NCBI GenBank assembly: GCA_963678675.1
Contig: OY783197.1
Span: 11,032,304 to 11,096,303, forward strand
Length of the DNA: 64,000 nucleotides
DNA from: Xiphydria camelus
Lineage: Eukaryota; Arthropoda; Insecta; Hymenoptera; Xiphydriidae
Reading direction: 5' to 3'
The position numbers were made by a program, and so were the translations under genes. How positions within the stretch are numbered: the stretch's first letter is position 1; each line of letters starts with the position of its first letter. The notes beneath the pieces are model-generated. The model ran no database searches. It was not told where the DNA came from and saw nothing but the letters and a program-made list of their open reading frames with translations. Of this stretch, positions 11,711 through 23,217 are shown piece by piece.

Positions 11711-12651
11711 CACAGGTTTACAAAAAAGAAAAAAGTCCGGACTATTTGACCGGACCGTGGTATTCCGAGGTATTTTTGCGTACTGAATCCGATCCCGAGG
11801 TCATCTGAGCCCCATCACGTCAGAAAAACGAGATTTCAAGGTCATTTAGAGGTTAAAATGACCATTTTTTGGAACTGGACCCGGGACAATTTCTCAAGCG
11901 ACCTGTTGAGTTGGAGGGTAGCTGTTTAGGTTTTGAATACCTTCCAAACATTGGAATGGAGTCCTAAATCTCGACCGGGACTATCACAGAACCACCCCAG
12001 TGGATAATATGTTGCCATGATCGTTGTATCTTGCGGTTTACGATCTCCCTATCAAGGCATCCAATTCCGGCGATCCGTTCACTGTGACATATTGACAGTG
12101 GACCCAGCACTGACCCTAATGGCCTTAGAACCTTGGAGTCATGCTCTGGGTGCTGCTCAGGGCAGTCCCATTTCCTTATTTATTTATTTCACGGGCTCTC
12201 TTGCCCTTTTCAAAGACATTACAACCAACGCAATTGGACGACACAAATATGCTGTAAGTTGACGAAGGAAACTTACCAACTCACGAGTTTAAGCTCCCTG
12301 CCAAGACGCAGAAACTTGACGGAAAACTTCCATATCTCGAGAACTGCTCAACCCATTCGTCTGAAATTTCACACCATGTTAGGGGACTTCTTGGGAACAT
12401 TGTTTGTATCCGAACAATAAAGACCCTTCTGTAAAGCCGATTGTTCGTGTACAATCGGCCCTATGAAACAGCATGCAGAACATGAGTCAAAAATTTGTAC
12501 GTCTCTGCAGTGGCAACCTCCTCGTTGCAAATCTCGTTTTTCTGACGTGATGGGGCTCAGATGACCTCGGGATCGGATTCAGGACGCAAAAATACTTCGG
12601 AATACCATGGTCCGGTCAAATAGTCCGGACTTTTTTTTTTGTAAACCTGTG
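11711..12651. mobile_element. 941 bp TIR transposon with TTA duplication inserted in the satellite
   Basis: Terminal inverted repeats of about 125 bp begin CACAGGTTTAC and include AGTCCGGACTATTTGACCGG. TTA flanks both ends (11708-11710, 12652-12654). The satellite sequence is contiguous when the element is removed. The interior frames (for example 12017-12262) have no recognisable domain, so it is probably non-autonomous. The 3 bp TTA would suit PIF/Harbinger, but the end sequence is not enough to assign it. Confidence 0.8.
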
Positions 12652-12654
12652 TTA

Positions 12655-13315
12655 TTTTTCAGGAAGACCAGCTGGAGATTGACCGTTCTTTACTTAGGGA
12701 AAAATCCTAATCAACTCCCATTTCATGGCTACAGGCACTTTCACCCCCGAGACTGCCTATATCTTACTTTATCGAGACACCCTGTTATTAATAAATAAAT
12801 GAACGGTAAACTAACGATGGACCATTTCACAGGAAGGTCTGATGAGGATTAACCACTCTTTATTTTCTTTTAATCAATCCCTTTTCGTTGCTACAGGTAC
12901 TTTCAGCCGCGAAACAGGCAATTTCTACTTAATCAGAATCGACCGTAGCTAATAAACAAATCAACGGCAATTCAATGATAGACCATTTTACAGGATAGCC
13001 AGCTGAGGATTGATCACTCTATATTTTTTCCTAAACAAACCCCACTTCATGGCTACAAAAATGTTCACCTCTAAGACTGCCTATCTCTTAATTTACCGGA
13101 ACATCCCGTTATGAATAAATAAATTAGCGGGAAACTGACGACTGAGCATTTCACAGGAAGGCCTAGAGAGGATTAACCACCCTTTATTTTTTCTTAACCA
13201 ATCCCCTTTTCGGTGCTACAGGTACTTTCACCCGCGAAATTGCCTAATTCCTACTTAAACGGGATCGACCATTGTTATTAAATAAAGTAACGACAATCCA
13301 ACGATTAAATAAAAA
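12655..13315 (+). repeat. Satellite array, forward part, alternating A and B monomers of ~160 bp
   Basis: Successive monomers start near 12655 (B), 12829 (A), 12985 (B) and 13151 (A). A units carry ACAGGTACTTTCA and GCGAAA; B units carry CGAGACTGCCTATCT or a close variant and GTTATTAATAAATAAAT. Both share CATTTCACAGGAAGG. The higher-order period is therefore about 320 bp. Confidence 0.8.
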
Positions 13316-13650
13316 AAGGCAATCTCGCAGGTTAAAGTGCCTGTAGCAATGGAAGGGGGGTCGATTAGGAAAAAGTAAAGGATGGTCAATTCTCAGCTGG
13401 CCTTCCTGTAAAGTGGTCAATCGTTGGATTGTCGTTAATTTGTTTATTAACAACGGTCGATCCCGATTATAAGTAGGAATTAAGCAGCTTCGTGGGTGAA
13501 AGTACCCGTAGCAATGAAAGAGGGGTTGGTTAAAAAAGGTAAAGGGTGTTCAATCCTCGGCACGCCTTCCTGTGAAATGGTCAATCGTTAGTTTGCCATT
13601 AATTTGTTTATTAGTAATGGGGGGATCTCGACTAAGAAACGTGAAGTTGG
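13316..13650 (-). repeat. Satellite array, inverted part
   Basis: The same monomers appear in reverse complement (CCTTCCTGTAAAGTGGTCAA, CCTTCCTGTGAAATGGTCAA), about two units, after a switch point near 13315. Confidence 0.8.
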
Positions 13651-13870
13651 AGAGAGCCCCAGATAAAAGTTACTGTATCTTCTAAATACAGTGTGGTCAA
13701 ACGAAGTAGGTAATTTAATGGTCATTCATTGTCAATAATAATTGGTCCTACGTTGGTGTATTCAAATCGGTGAATTTCGAAAATTGGTGTACCAGCGTGA
13801 AGCTAGCACCCCAGACAAAACTTGCTGTATCTTCTAAATGGAGAGTGGTCAAATGAAATAATAATATTAT
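13651..13870. repeat. Short direct duplication
   Basis: CCCCAGA.AAAA.TT.CTGTATCTTCTAAAT occurs near 13657 and again near 13810, each followed by GTGGTCAAA. Two copies about 150 bp apart. Confidence 0.6.
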
Positions 13871-14150
13871 TACAATATTGCTTCCATCTTCCTGCAACAT
13901 TTCATTTCTAATAAAATATTGCAATGTTTCCGCAATTTTTGTGCAATGTTGCAAGCCCAATTGCAATATTGTAATATTGTGGTAATGTTGATGCAATATG
14001 CGGCGCTGTACAAGTATTCTACTGAAATTTACAATGTAGTTTAATAGAATTGTTATGAATATACTCCGAAAAGAATTGCTAGAGTCCGAGTGATAATTTT
14101 TCGATGAAACTTGCACAGGTCTCCTATATTACTCATTTTGCAAGTTACTA
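13871..14150. other. No recognisable gene; local CAATATT-rich sequence
   Basis: Repeated GCAATATT/AATATTGC words produce a 122-codon minus-strand frame that is compositional only. Confidence 0.5.
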
Positions 14151-15995
14151 ATCAAACATAACAAAAGTAATCAAGATTGTCATGACTATAGAATGACAAA
14201 TGACTGTACTAAAGCAGGTCATCAATGCTTAAAATGGTACTTATTAGTACACGGAAATAGTACTTTTTAGAAGAAATAATTTATAAAGTTTTCATATTAC
14301 GTAAATTATGTTCTTATAATGGGAGTAGGAATAAATCCCCTAAAAGTTCTCACGTGGCCGATATCCGCAACATTCCTTATTTTGCAAAAAAGCACCCCCG
14401 GATGGTACATTGTGCCGGTTTTTCTCAATTTCCTCGTAAACTGTTGTCCAAACGTAAAAAATGTATAAAATTAAAAATATTCGCTATTAAATTCTACACA
14501 AAAACTTTTCTATAAGCATTTTAGCTAATCCTCTCTGAATTTCGGCAAATAACGTTCAAAGTTAGGTGTAGTTTTTAGCACATAAAATGTGGCTTTAATA
14601 TTGTAGTGATTTTCATAGTTTTCTAGTGCTATAATATCGCTACATAAGTATTATCTAAGTCAAATTTTAAAATTCGAAAGGGATTTTAGAGCATTATAAC
14701 TATGCATTTTCTAATTTGAGCTCGTTTCCACACCACCCATGAGGTTATTCATATAAACAAAAATAAAAATACCTATTCAAATTTACTAATTTAACATTTA
14801 AGTATTATTTAACAAATAACAGGTTTCCTAATTATAAAAAAAATACTTTGTAATTCGTGACTATTTGACATTAACACACCCCCAGTATAAAATATAATAC
14901 TGTGAAACACCTCTACCCACAAAACTAAAGCAGGAATGACTTAAGATAATGACTATTGCAATTGGTTGACTGAATTTCTGGTTTGCACACAAAATGACAG
15001 TCGACCAAAAAACAGTTGTAGTTAGTTAGGTTAGTAGGGTAAGTTGCCTAAAAATTGACAGAAAAGTAACCATTGTAAACAAAATCAAATGGTGTTGAAA
15101 TTATCAGCTAATGTACTGAGATGTACTGATTTCAGTACCACTTTACTGACAGAAATAACACTGACTAAAATCCGTAAATAATTCACCGTATCGTATACCA
15201 CAAGTTTGTGTCACAAGTACGTTGACGCCTCCCCACCTCTCCGCTGAGGGGTTCGGTACCTACCTAATTTTGCATAATATCGATTCGTTAATTTTACTAC
15301 TAAAATATAACAGTATACTTACGTAAGATCGCTGAAAATGACATATTTTAATGGCCTGCTAAAAACTATCATTAACTTTAAACGTATTTTGCGAGAATTT
15401 AGTAAAAATTAGTTAACATATTTATCAAACAGTTTTTGTGTAGAATTTCATGGTGAACATTTTTGGTTTTATACATTTTTTACGTTTGAACAACGGTTTA
15501 CGAGGAAATTGAGAAAAACCGGCACAATGGACGATTCGGGGGTGGTTTTTTGCAAAATAAGGGATGTTACGGACACTGGACAATTGGGAACTTTGTAGCG
15601 TTTTGTTCCTGATTCTATTAGGAAAATGTATACGTAATATGAAAACTTTATAAATTATTTCTCCTATTCCATGTTTATATGGTTAATCGGTGTACTATAT
15701 CGGGCCCGTGCCGAAAAAAATTGTAGAAAAACAAAGTATTATGTTATATAATACAGACTGTATATTGTCAGGTTATATTGTATTAATTCTTATAATCAAA
15801 AGATACTCGAACCAGAGTATACACAAATAACAATTTGTTCAGACACAGGCTCGTCAAATACAATTTTGAATATTGGTAGCCGGCTTTGGTACAGTCATTC
15901 ATCATTCCGACCTGGGTGACCTGGGTCACTTTTGTTAGGTTTGGTTTGATCTTACCGAATGTTTTGTAGGATCAATGGCAGGAGACGTGTAAAGG
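14150..15995. mobile_element. 1.85 kb long-inverted-repeat element
   Basis: Left arm about 14150-14610 pairs with about 15335-15995. Landmarks are GCAAAAAAGCACCCCCGG with GTTTACGAGGAAATTGAGAA on the right, and AAATGACTGTACTAAAGCAG with its inverse near 15870. The outer part of the arm is shared with the element at 44703-45599. No coding frame is visible inside. Confidence 0.75.
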
Positions 15996-16070
15996 TTTAA
16001 TTGAAGTTCTCACTCACACTTACGCGTCCGCTATCTTGACCTTTTTGAAAAATACTTGGTATATATTTGG
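15996..16070. repeat. Outer end shared with the 44.7-51 kb inverted-repeat element
   Basis: GAAGTTCTCACTCACACTTA through TTGAAAAATACTTGGTAT is closely related to 50890-50957 and to the inverse at 44703-44800. The corresponding left end is missing here. Confidence 0.65.
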
Positions 16071-16392
16071 CAACATATTTGGATGTCAATCTTTAACTTC
16101 TCTTTAACTGAAATATTTTTTTCGAGAGGGGAAGACGAGAGCGAAATAAGGCGTGTAATTCTTGTTGGAGTTTCTATTGGCACAAATTGAAGTAGATACA
16201 TTTTTTAAGGTACTTTTTAAAAGTTGTGTATTACTTCCGAAGGCCTGTTCAACACTTTGATTTTGAGTTTATTAGAGTCGTCATATATTTGTACGCTTTA
16301 TTTTTGATTTATTAAATAATAGGTAATTAGTTTAACAACTTCCTGTACAATACAACATATGCAGATTATACCTGGTTATACTGTCTGATATT
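16071..16392. other. No recognisable gene
   Basis: Unique-looking AT-rich sequence. Confidence 0.5.
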
Positions 16393-16739
16393 GACATAGG
16401 ACGATATGGTATGTAGCAGTTTGTAGACTTTAAGATGTACGCTATTGGTCGGAAGCCCAAGGCTTTTTCGATCGCCGGCAGACGTCAATCGTTGGGCCAG
16501 AAGTTCCCCAAGGCCTAAGCAGCTAGCAGATGAGAAAGTATGGCGGGTGACTTGTACTATGCAGACGTGTATGCGTTACCCACCATACTAGGTGTTTAAG
16601 CCCCGGGGAACTTCTCCCGTAATAACTGACGTCTGCCAGAGATTGATAGAGTTAGGTAGAGGACGACGTCCTTGGTACTCCGACCAATAGCATATATCCT
16701 GGAGTCCACAAACCGCTATATACTATATCGTCCTATGTC
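16393..16739. mobile_element. 347 bp inverted-repeat element
   Basis: Ends GACATAGGACGATAT and ATATCGTCCTATGTC are exact inverses; arms of about 130-145 bp continue with interruptions (GGAAGCCCAAGG, GGGGAACTTCT). No frame of note. Confidence 0.8.
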
Positions 16740-17056
16740 TACAGTAAATGGACCGGGTATGTATAAAAGTTTCACATGGAAATAGTAAAAGAAAATCGTT
16801 ATCCTTTTAAAAAGAGGAAAATAAGAAGCAAGGTAAATAACAGAGAAACGAGTACACAGATGAGTACACAATGTTAATATAAAAGGGAAATCTTTACTTC
16901 GTTATTACCTGACTTTTTATTTAAATATTAGATTAGTAATTATTAACTTAAAAATTCGAATTCGATGGCAAGTTTTTCTACGAAGCCGTGTAAATATTAC
17001 TAATTAGAACTTTTTCTTTGCTCCTTCTAGAAGAATAAAACTGTAGGAAACCTTAC
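16740..17056. other. Probable intron sequence downstream of the DM13 exon
   Basis: No repeat or frame is recognised. It lies immediately 3' (minus strand) of a splice donor. Confidence 0.5.
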
Positions 17057-17194
17057 CGGGACCTTCACCATCATATGTAAATCCTTTAATATAGAGTGTT
17101 CTTCCATCGCTTGCGTAGACCACTCCACTTACATCATGGTGTAGTTCAGACAAATTTCCTATTAGTTTACCATAATATGTCCCACTGCATGGTT
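17057..17194 (-). CDS. skel: Exon encoding the start of a DM13 domain, Skeletor-like
   Basis: Minus-strand exon of 138 bp, bounded by an acceptor (TTATTTTGGTTACAG, AG at 17195-17196) and a donor (GTAAGG, 17051-17056). Both introns are phase 1. The peptide runs CSGTYYGKLIGNLSELHH, then VSGVVYASDGRTLYIKGF and TYDGEGP. This is the opening of a DM13 domain, as in the insect Skeletor protein, where a signal peptide precedes tandem DM13 domains and a DOMON domain. In Drosophila, Skeletor is described as a spindle-matrix component. Ending on G of a split codon, it would continue as GEGPD with a GAY codon, the usual family residue. The remaining exons are not in the window. Confidence 0.85.
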
Positions 17195-17685
17195 CTGTAA
17201 CCAAAATAAGAGAACGTGCAAGCATTACTTTGTTATCATAAAAAAACACTTCAATAATTAACTAACGTAAGTGTACATAGCATTAAAATCGTTAAGAAAC
17301 CAAGTTAGTAAAACAATACGTACGAGCCCATCAAGTACAATTTTGAAGATGAGTTGTAACAATAAGATAAACGATTCTCGAATTGATTTTGATTTAGTTT
17401 CATTACCTAGTTTTTCACGAGAAACCACACGCACCCATTTTGAGTGCGGCATTAATGATGTCCAGTACATGAGCTGTGCCATGTAAGATCGACACTATAT
17501 CGTGGATTCGCTTCGCAATTTTTTCGTGCGTTATGTTCATTCTAAAAGGATTTCAATTTTTGTATAGATTTTTTTTATCATGGCGTTCATAAATTATAAG
17601 TTTTACAAAGCGATCCAGAAAAAACATTTTTTTTAATTCTAAAATATTCTAAAAAATCTTCTGAGAGAAAGTGATAATATTTGGT

Positions 17686-18087
17686 TAGGGTAAACCACCC
17701 AGTTATTGGACACTAAAGCATTTTACAAGATTTGAGACCGTGTTAAAAAGATATTTTTCTACCTAGAGAGAGAGATATGAGTGGTGGCTTGTTTTGATTG
17801 AAAATATATTGGCTTTATATTCTAGTAGCTTACAATTTTAAGTTGGAAAGAATATAATTTTTAACAATAAAAAGCTGGGATAAAGTGAGAAAACTTAGAT
17901 AGTTATTGGACGGTGTTCTTATTTTTCGGAAATACTCAATCCAGTAATTGGACAGTCAAGAATCAATAAGCCAGGTACGCTTTTTGATGATATTTATTAA
18001 AGTAAAAACTAGGAATCTTATTTTTATTTATTTAAATCAGACTGTCCAATAACTGCAAGGTGTCCAATAACTGGGTGGTTTACCCTA
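17686..18087. mobile_element. 398 bp MITE with TA duplication
   Basis: Ends GGGTAAACCACCCAGTTATT and the inverse, flanked by TA on both sides; the element proper is 17688-18085. TTATTGGAC recurs internally. Tc1/mariner-type by its TA target. Confidence 0.85.
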
Positions 18088-18128
18088 TTTCTTTACGCAC
18101 TTTAAACATACTTTTTCTCTCTCTACAG

Positions 18129-18272
18129 GAAATATTAAAATATTCTAGAATTGATTTAAAAAATCACTTAAAAAGTGAATTTTTTTAATGCAATTATTTC
18201 GAAAAATTTTTCAATAAATTAGTTTCACTTTTGAAGTGACTTTTATTCAATAGAGAATATTTTAATATTTCA
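18129..18272. mobile_element. Short hairpin element
   Basis: GAAATATTAAAATATTCT at the left end is the inverse of the right end, with TCACTTAAAAAGTGA and TCACTTTTGAAGTGA near the loop. Confidence 0.55.
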
Positions 18273-19195
18273 CGCAGAATTTGTACCGAATTTAAGAATC
18301 GTTTTTGTAAAAAAAATATGTGAATTGCGTACAAAAATAGTTAACTAAATTTTACCTTTTTCAGAAATCTTAAATTAGTTGTATCTTCTTAAAAAATGTT
18401 CGAGAATTAAAAAATTGGCGTTTGTTGGTAGCCTTAAAAAATGTATAATTCATAAAGGCTATGGTGCAAAAATTTGTAAAGAAAAATTGAAGGCCTTTTA
18501 GAGCTATGTAGCACAATACGGAATTCTTTAGCAAATTCGCAATGGTGAGGGTCAGAGAATTGTCGATTTGGCGTAGGACGCCATACATAATATATAGGGT
18601 AAGTACACCAATAAATGACCTCACTCCAGTGAATGATCGCGGTGATAATAATATCAAAGAATAAGTTCCCAAAATGTTTAATATGTTTGATGGAAGTTTT
18701 TTTTCGTTCTTGTACCTCCTAATTCTCGATATAATATAATACATATCATGCGCAGAATGTTGCGCATTTCCAGTTACCTTAGAATCAGTGAGATGAAGCA
18801 CCTGTTCTTATCTTTTTTTGTTAACCCAATGCATTATTCATGAGCATAACTTATGCAAACAATACATATGCGGATATACTTCATTACATTTTCATTTTCC
18901 AATACATACCTAATAAAGGAGCATTTTTGAATTGGAAACCCCAAAACTTGTGTTATTCTTCAAGAATTTCCCTTTTCGTAATTAAAATATACGAAGTTTT
19001 CAGGTACTTAAATAATTCAACTTTTATACGATCTCAACCTTATAATATTTGTTTACAAAGGTTTGCCCTAAACTATAAATACCATATTATACTTAAGATA
19101 CAACAATGCGTTTATTGGTGACTGGTCAATCACTGGGTGAAACCGGTTATTTATAGGAGTATTCAGCATTATTATGTTTCTTGCGAATATATTTA
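18273..19195. other. No assignable gene
   Basis: A 143-codon minus-strand frame (18370-18801) and a 93-codon plus-strand frame (18840-19121) are open but AT-driven, with no motif I recognise. Confidence 0.4.
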
Positions 19196-19199
19196 ATCT

Positions 19200-19757
19200 T
19201 TTCACCAAAATTCAAAATTTATTTTTGAAAAAAGTAGAATACATTTATTCATTAAAATAATCCCCCTCACTTTCAATGACCTTCAGCCATCTTTTAGGCA
19301 ATTCACGGATGCCCCGCAAAGAAAGTTTCATCTTGCGAGATGAGGAAGTTATTGACCTATTTTTGGACTTCTTCAAATATTTTGAATCGCACATCGGACA
19401 ATTCGTTTTGCATTTTCCGAGACAAGTGAAAATCAGTTGGAGCTAAGTCTGGTGAATACGCCGGATGTGGTACAATTTCCCATCGAAGAGCCATTAACAT
19501 AATATGCTTGACCGGTCAACCTACATGAGGCCTGTCGTTTCATGGGGCAGTTTTACTGGACGTATTCCTTTGCGAGTAGAAAGACGCTTTTAGTCAATTT
19601 CTTGGTTCAATCGTATTAACTATTGACGATAGCAATCGGCAGTAACTGTCTGGCCAGAATCCAGAAGTTCATAATGGGGAGTACGCCTTTCATATCCCAC
19701 CATATATGTACACCGCATGACTTTGTTACAGTAAATATTACGCTTTGGCGTCGATGT
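19200..19757 (-). pseudogene. Mariner transposase, 3' portion of a split copy
   Basis: The minus strand encodes fragments such as YELLDSGQTVTADCYRQ, then HPAYSPDLAPTDFH and NELSDVRFK, characteristic of mariner (DD34D) C-terminal halves. It has stops and frameshifts. It matches the plus-strand copy at 35700-36230. The 5' half is at 23262-23650; the Transib element at 19763-23256 separates them. Confidence 0.85.
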
Positions 19758-19762
19758 CGTCG
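19758..19762. repeat. Target site duplication CGTCG, left copy
   Basis: CGTCG here and at 23257-23261 flank the Transib-like element. Removing the element and one copy restores the mariner sequence (D-P-G-A-P-T-T-S). Confidence 0.85.
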
Positions 19763-19763
19763 C

Positions 19764-19802
19764 CACAGTGCGGCGAGTCAATGGGAAGTAGGGAAAAAAT
19801 TT
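19764..19802 (+). promoter_or_regulatory. RSS-like transposon end (left)
   Basis: Heptamer CACAGTG, 23 bp spacer, then AAAAAATTT. Compare the V(D)J consensus heptamer CACAGTG and nonamer ACAAAAACC. This would be a transposase binding and cleavage site. Confidence 0.6.
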
Positions 19803-20021
19803 GAAACTCAACTAGAATAAAGTTTTAGTGATGGACTTTTTTTTACTTTCATTTAATTGTACATTGAAATATATATTTTGTCAAATAAGTAAAATAATAT
19901 CACATTGTTCACAAACTTTTCAGGTTGCGTGATTACCGATATAACACTCAACAAAAAGAATATTTTCTTGAACTAAATATTGCATTTCTATGCAAGATAT
20001 GTACTTAAAATTAACTAAAAA

Positions 20022-20700
20022 TTAATTTTTACGAACATTTGGCAGTAAACATTCTGAGTCATCAATTGCATGGATCACAATATTCACTGATTTGAAACGG
20101 AGTGGCGCATATTGGACCCAGCTCAAAGCTAGCCCAGTCTGTCGCCAGCCACGCGTGGGAAGGTTTGCATTCGCCGCAAAGATTTCGTAGGTTGTGGGCA
20201 GCGGGGCTTGTTTTGAAAAGAAAAAAATATGGCTGATGCCATGCTGCGAGGTGCTAGAGTGGGCCAGTACTGGGTTCAATATGCGGTAAATGAATAAAAA
20301 CGTGGACGTGGAAGAGATGGGTTAGGTGTGAGCTGAAAATGTGCCGTACGTGGGCTGGGCTCAATTTGCGGTAGGCCTAAGGCAGGTTGATAGGGCGGGT
20401 AGGCAGGTGGGCAGCAGCATCACACGCGGCACGCTCGACCTACCATAGCGCCACTGGGTCTACATCATCATCTCACAGTGAAAAACCATTGTAAAATCAC
20501 TGCGTGCATTCCCTTTTTGCAAAATCCACCCTCAATCATTTTAAAAGCGCACCGTGTTGCCCCAGAGTGCTTACACTTTGTACCCACACTGCGTGACTGC
20601 AGTGTGAATTCACCGCGTGATAGTAGTGTGTAGTCACGATGGCGCCACTTTGCTATCGGGGAACTGAAGGAATGAAAAAACAATATTATTATTAAAAATT
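20022..20700. other. GC-richer non-coding part of the Transib-like element
   Basis: The 85- and 71-codon minus-strand frames have no domain. CACAGTG/CACTG words recur here (about 20475-20600), including CTCACAGTG near 20474 and GCAGTGTGAATTCACCGCG. Confidence 0.45.
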
Positions 20701-20722
20701 ATAGACAGAGATTTGATCCGTG

Positions 20723-20845
20723 GTCCATGAGATCCAGATGAGAGTTATGAAAACCTAATTTGAACATAAATTTTCGAAAAGTGGAAATATTTACGCAGTT
20801 TATAGGTTCAAATTAGGTTTTCATTGCATAGACATCCGGATCTTG
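20723..20845. repeat. ~120 bp palindrome
   Basis: GAAAACCTAATTTGAAC near 20748 and its inverse near 20810 pair around a ~45 bp loop, with GATCC/GGATC at the outer edges. Confidence 0.6.
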
Positions 20846-20902
20846 AAAACCAACTTTCAACCTCGAGATCCTCAGTGAGGATCCAGAGGTTCAAATTAAA
20901 AT

Positions 20903-22727
20903 TTAAATTTTGACTCGGGTATTCCTGTTAACGGAAATACAGGGGTCAGACATCAACAATACGTTGTTTATTACGTCTTGACAATTATTTAATCTTGAGG
21001 ACATTCTAGAATGATTTAATCTAGTGCGTCGAAAAACTTTGTGCGTAGCTTCGAGAGCTTCCTCAGATAATTGTCCAATTGGTATTTCAAAATATTTCAT
21101 CATTTCAACTACGTGAAAGAAGAGTTTATGCAAAGTACTTGGTATGTGTAATACCAAGAATAATGTTTCAGATACAGGTCTTTTTGGTTTCACAAAGGAG
21201 CAATTTAAATTGTTCCAAATCAATAGCTGAACCACTTGCAATAACACGTAAGATCACAGAAAACTTTTGAATCAAAGTCTCATTGATTCTGGTAATTTCA
21301 GAGCTTAGCTAAAGTTAACAAAAAACTTCAGCGCAGTATTGCCGTCATTTGACGACCCAAACCCTGGATTCGGCTGGTCAACATTTAAACCCATTTTTTA
21401 TTTTAATTCAGATTAAATTCGTTTTTTCTCGGCATCAAATAAAGCTTTGTTTTCATATCCTTGAACTCACCATTTTCTAAAACGCAGCCTGTACGTCATA
21501 TGTGTAGGAGACATTCAAACAACCTTATCCAAATGTATAATGTTGATAGTCCAAAAAGGTAATTTTCCTCAGTTGGAGACTTGTCATAACATTTGACGTT
21601 GTTCATTTTACTAGATAATGCACCACATATAAAACATTTTGAGGCAGAGTTTGTTTCTGACAAAATGTTAAAAACACTTCCATCAATCATGGTCAAAAGA
21701 AATTCAAAACATACTTTTTGAGGCTATAGCCAGATACAATCTCAGTACAATTTTCAAGGTTTTTAATTTTAGCCTGCATAAAAGACTTCTTGTTGAACAA
21801 GCTTAGGACATTCTTTGCAAAAGACAATCTTAATGGTCCTACAAAATAAAACAGATCCAGGAGTTTCATTATTCCACATACACTCATCTAAATTTATGTT
21901 AAATAATCTCAGAGGAACAAAGGCGATTAAAAACAAGTATTCGTCCGTATTTTTGGAATTTTCAAATTTTTGTTCAAATGGTTGTCATTTACACACCAGT
22001 TTGCTTCTTGCATCTTTCCTTATTATTACAAAGTTTGATATGCTATGAACAGTTTTCTTCATAACATCTTGTAAATCTACTTCCGCAGATGTTTTAGTTA
22101 CAGTCATTTTCGGCAACGCCCCTTTTTTCGCCTGTTGAATAGCATACAAACTAGGAAAACAGTTCTTATGTAATGCATTTGCTGTACTTTTCAAAACTTC
22201 ATATTTCCTCTTTTAGATCAAGGTCTAGATACGATGATAAAGCGTCAACTGGCGACAAATACTAGCATCATTAACATTTGAGAAACTTGGTCCAGATAAT
22301 TCTGCGTCAAAGCTAATTTCTTTATGGGATCTTGTTGTGACCAAATCTTCCACTCTGTGTTTCTTTGTTTTCCTGACGCATTCATCAAAGGGTTTCTTTT
22401 TGGTCTTTCAGCTTTGTTCGAAACCGAGGTGGTCGGTGTATACTTGAGAGAAGTTATTTTTTCAGGAAGAATATGCAAAGAATCAAGCCAATCCTTGTTT
22501 TTCGGTAATAAAAAGTCGCGAGTTCTTCTGCACTTTTACCATCTTTTGTAGATATTTGAACATGTTTTAACATGATTTTGTAAATCGTCCTCTTCACTTT
22601 CCCCCAAACTCTCTTTCAGATTAAAACTGGATTTTATAAAGGCCGAAACAAGAGACGATCGGTCGTTCGAGACAGACCACCACGTTTCGAAGAGTTTCCG
22701 ATTCGTGCACATTCTGTATAACAGCAA
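20903..22727 (-). pseudogene. Transib/RAG1-like transposase, inactive
   Basis: Minus-strand blocks in order: a divergent N-terminal part with EEDDLQNHV (near 22590), RPKRNPLMNAS (22400), KTSAEVDLQDV (22080), FVPLRLF (21910), MIDGSVFNIL with CFICG (21640), LYIWIRLFECLLHI (21510), SSNDGNTALKFF (Asp codon 21344-21346), IPSTLHKLFFH, then PIGQLSEEALEATHKVFRR (Glu near 21059-21064) and LLMSDPCI. The SEE..EA.HK..RR..R...R pattern matches the region around RAG1 Glu962, and NDGNTA..FF matches the region of RAG1 Asp708. The first catalytic Asp motif, expected near 22015 where a stop and gap occur (KLVCK then QPFEQKFE), is missing. Multiple frameshifts. Superfamily assignment is by recalled motifs plus the element's ends and 5 bp duplication. 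Confidence 0.75.
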
Positions 22728-23217
22728 TAAGAAACTGCTGTATATCTAAAGAGTGGCAGATACTGGTAGACAAATGTCACATGGATGAATAAAGGCTATT
22801 GTACTCCGTACGTTACAACAACTATTTACTCGACACCACGCGACACTCGTTAAAGAAACCGTCTGAAGGTCAACTTTGACAGAGTTAGAGTAAAATGGGA
22901 CTTCACTCAAAAGAGCGATTAAAACAATTACAATCAATAAGAATAACAAATAATAGGTCGAAAATACAGTATTTACTCTAGTGAATAGGATCGACGTAAA
23001 AAAACCGATGATTTTAGGGCGAATTCACATTTTCCATGAAATCAAAGTCTCCGCGTCGCACACCTGCTCTGTGTGTAACGTAGACTGCTCAAACAAGCTG
23101 ATATTCGGAGCGGTGCTGTACACGTGCCGGTAGAATTTTTCGTAAACATGCTTTAGTTTCTTATTTTGGGATTATTTCTTTTGACCTACGTGTGTTTTAG
23201 AACCGTGTTTGTACAAC
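22728..23217. other. 5' non-coding part of the Transib-like element
   Basis: No convincing coding frame. A promoter cannot be identified. Confidence 0.45.

Noticed and set aside
12017..12420. Two overlapping plus-strand frames inside the TIR element
   Set aside because: No domain, and they overlap in different frames within an apparently non-autonomous element.
11578..13650. Regular repeats resembling a CRISPR array
   Set aside because: Units are ~160 bp without short repeat/unique spacer structure, and the genome is eukaryotic. Same for 25331-25850 and 51775-53430.
17406..17540. Minus-strand 42-codon ATG frame and overlapping frame near the DM13 exon
   Set aside because: No similarity to Skeletor or another protein that I can support.
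18370..18801. 143-codon minus-strand open frame
   Set aside because: AT-rich composition, no recognised motif, no splice or start context. Kept as unassigned.
20022..20683. GC-richer frames as host gene
   Set aside because: They lie within the Transib-like element downstream of its transposase and show no domain.
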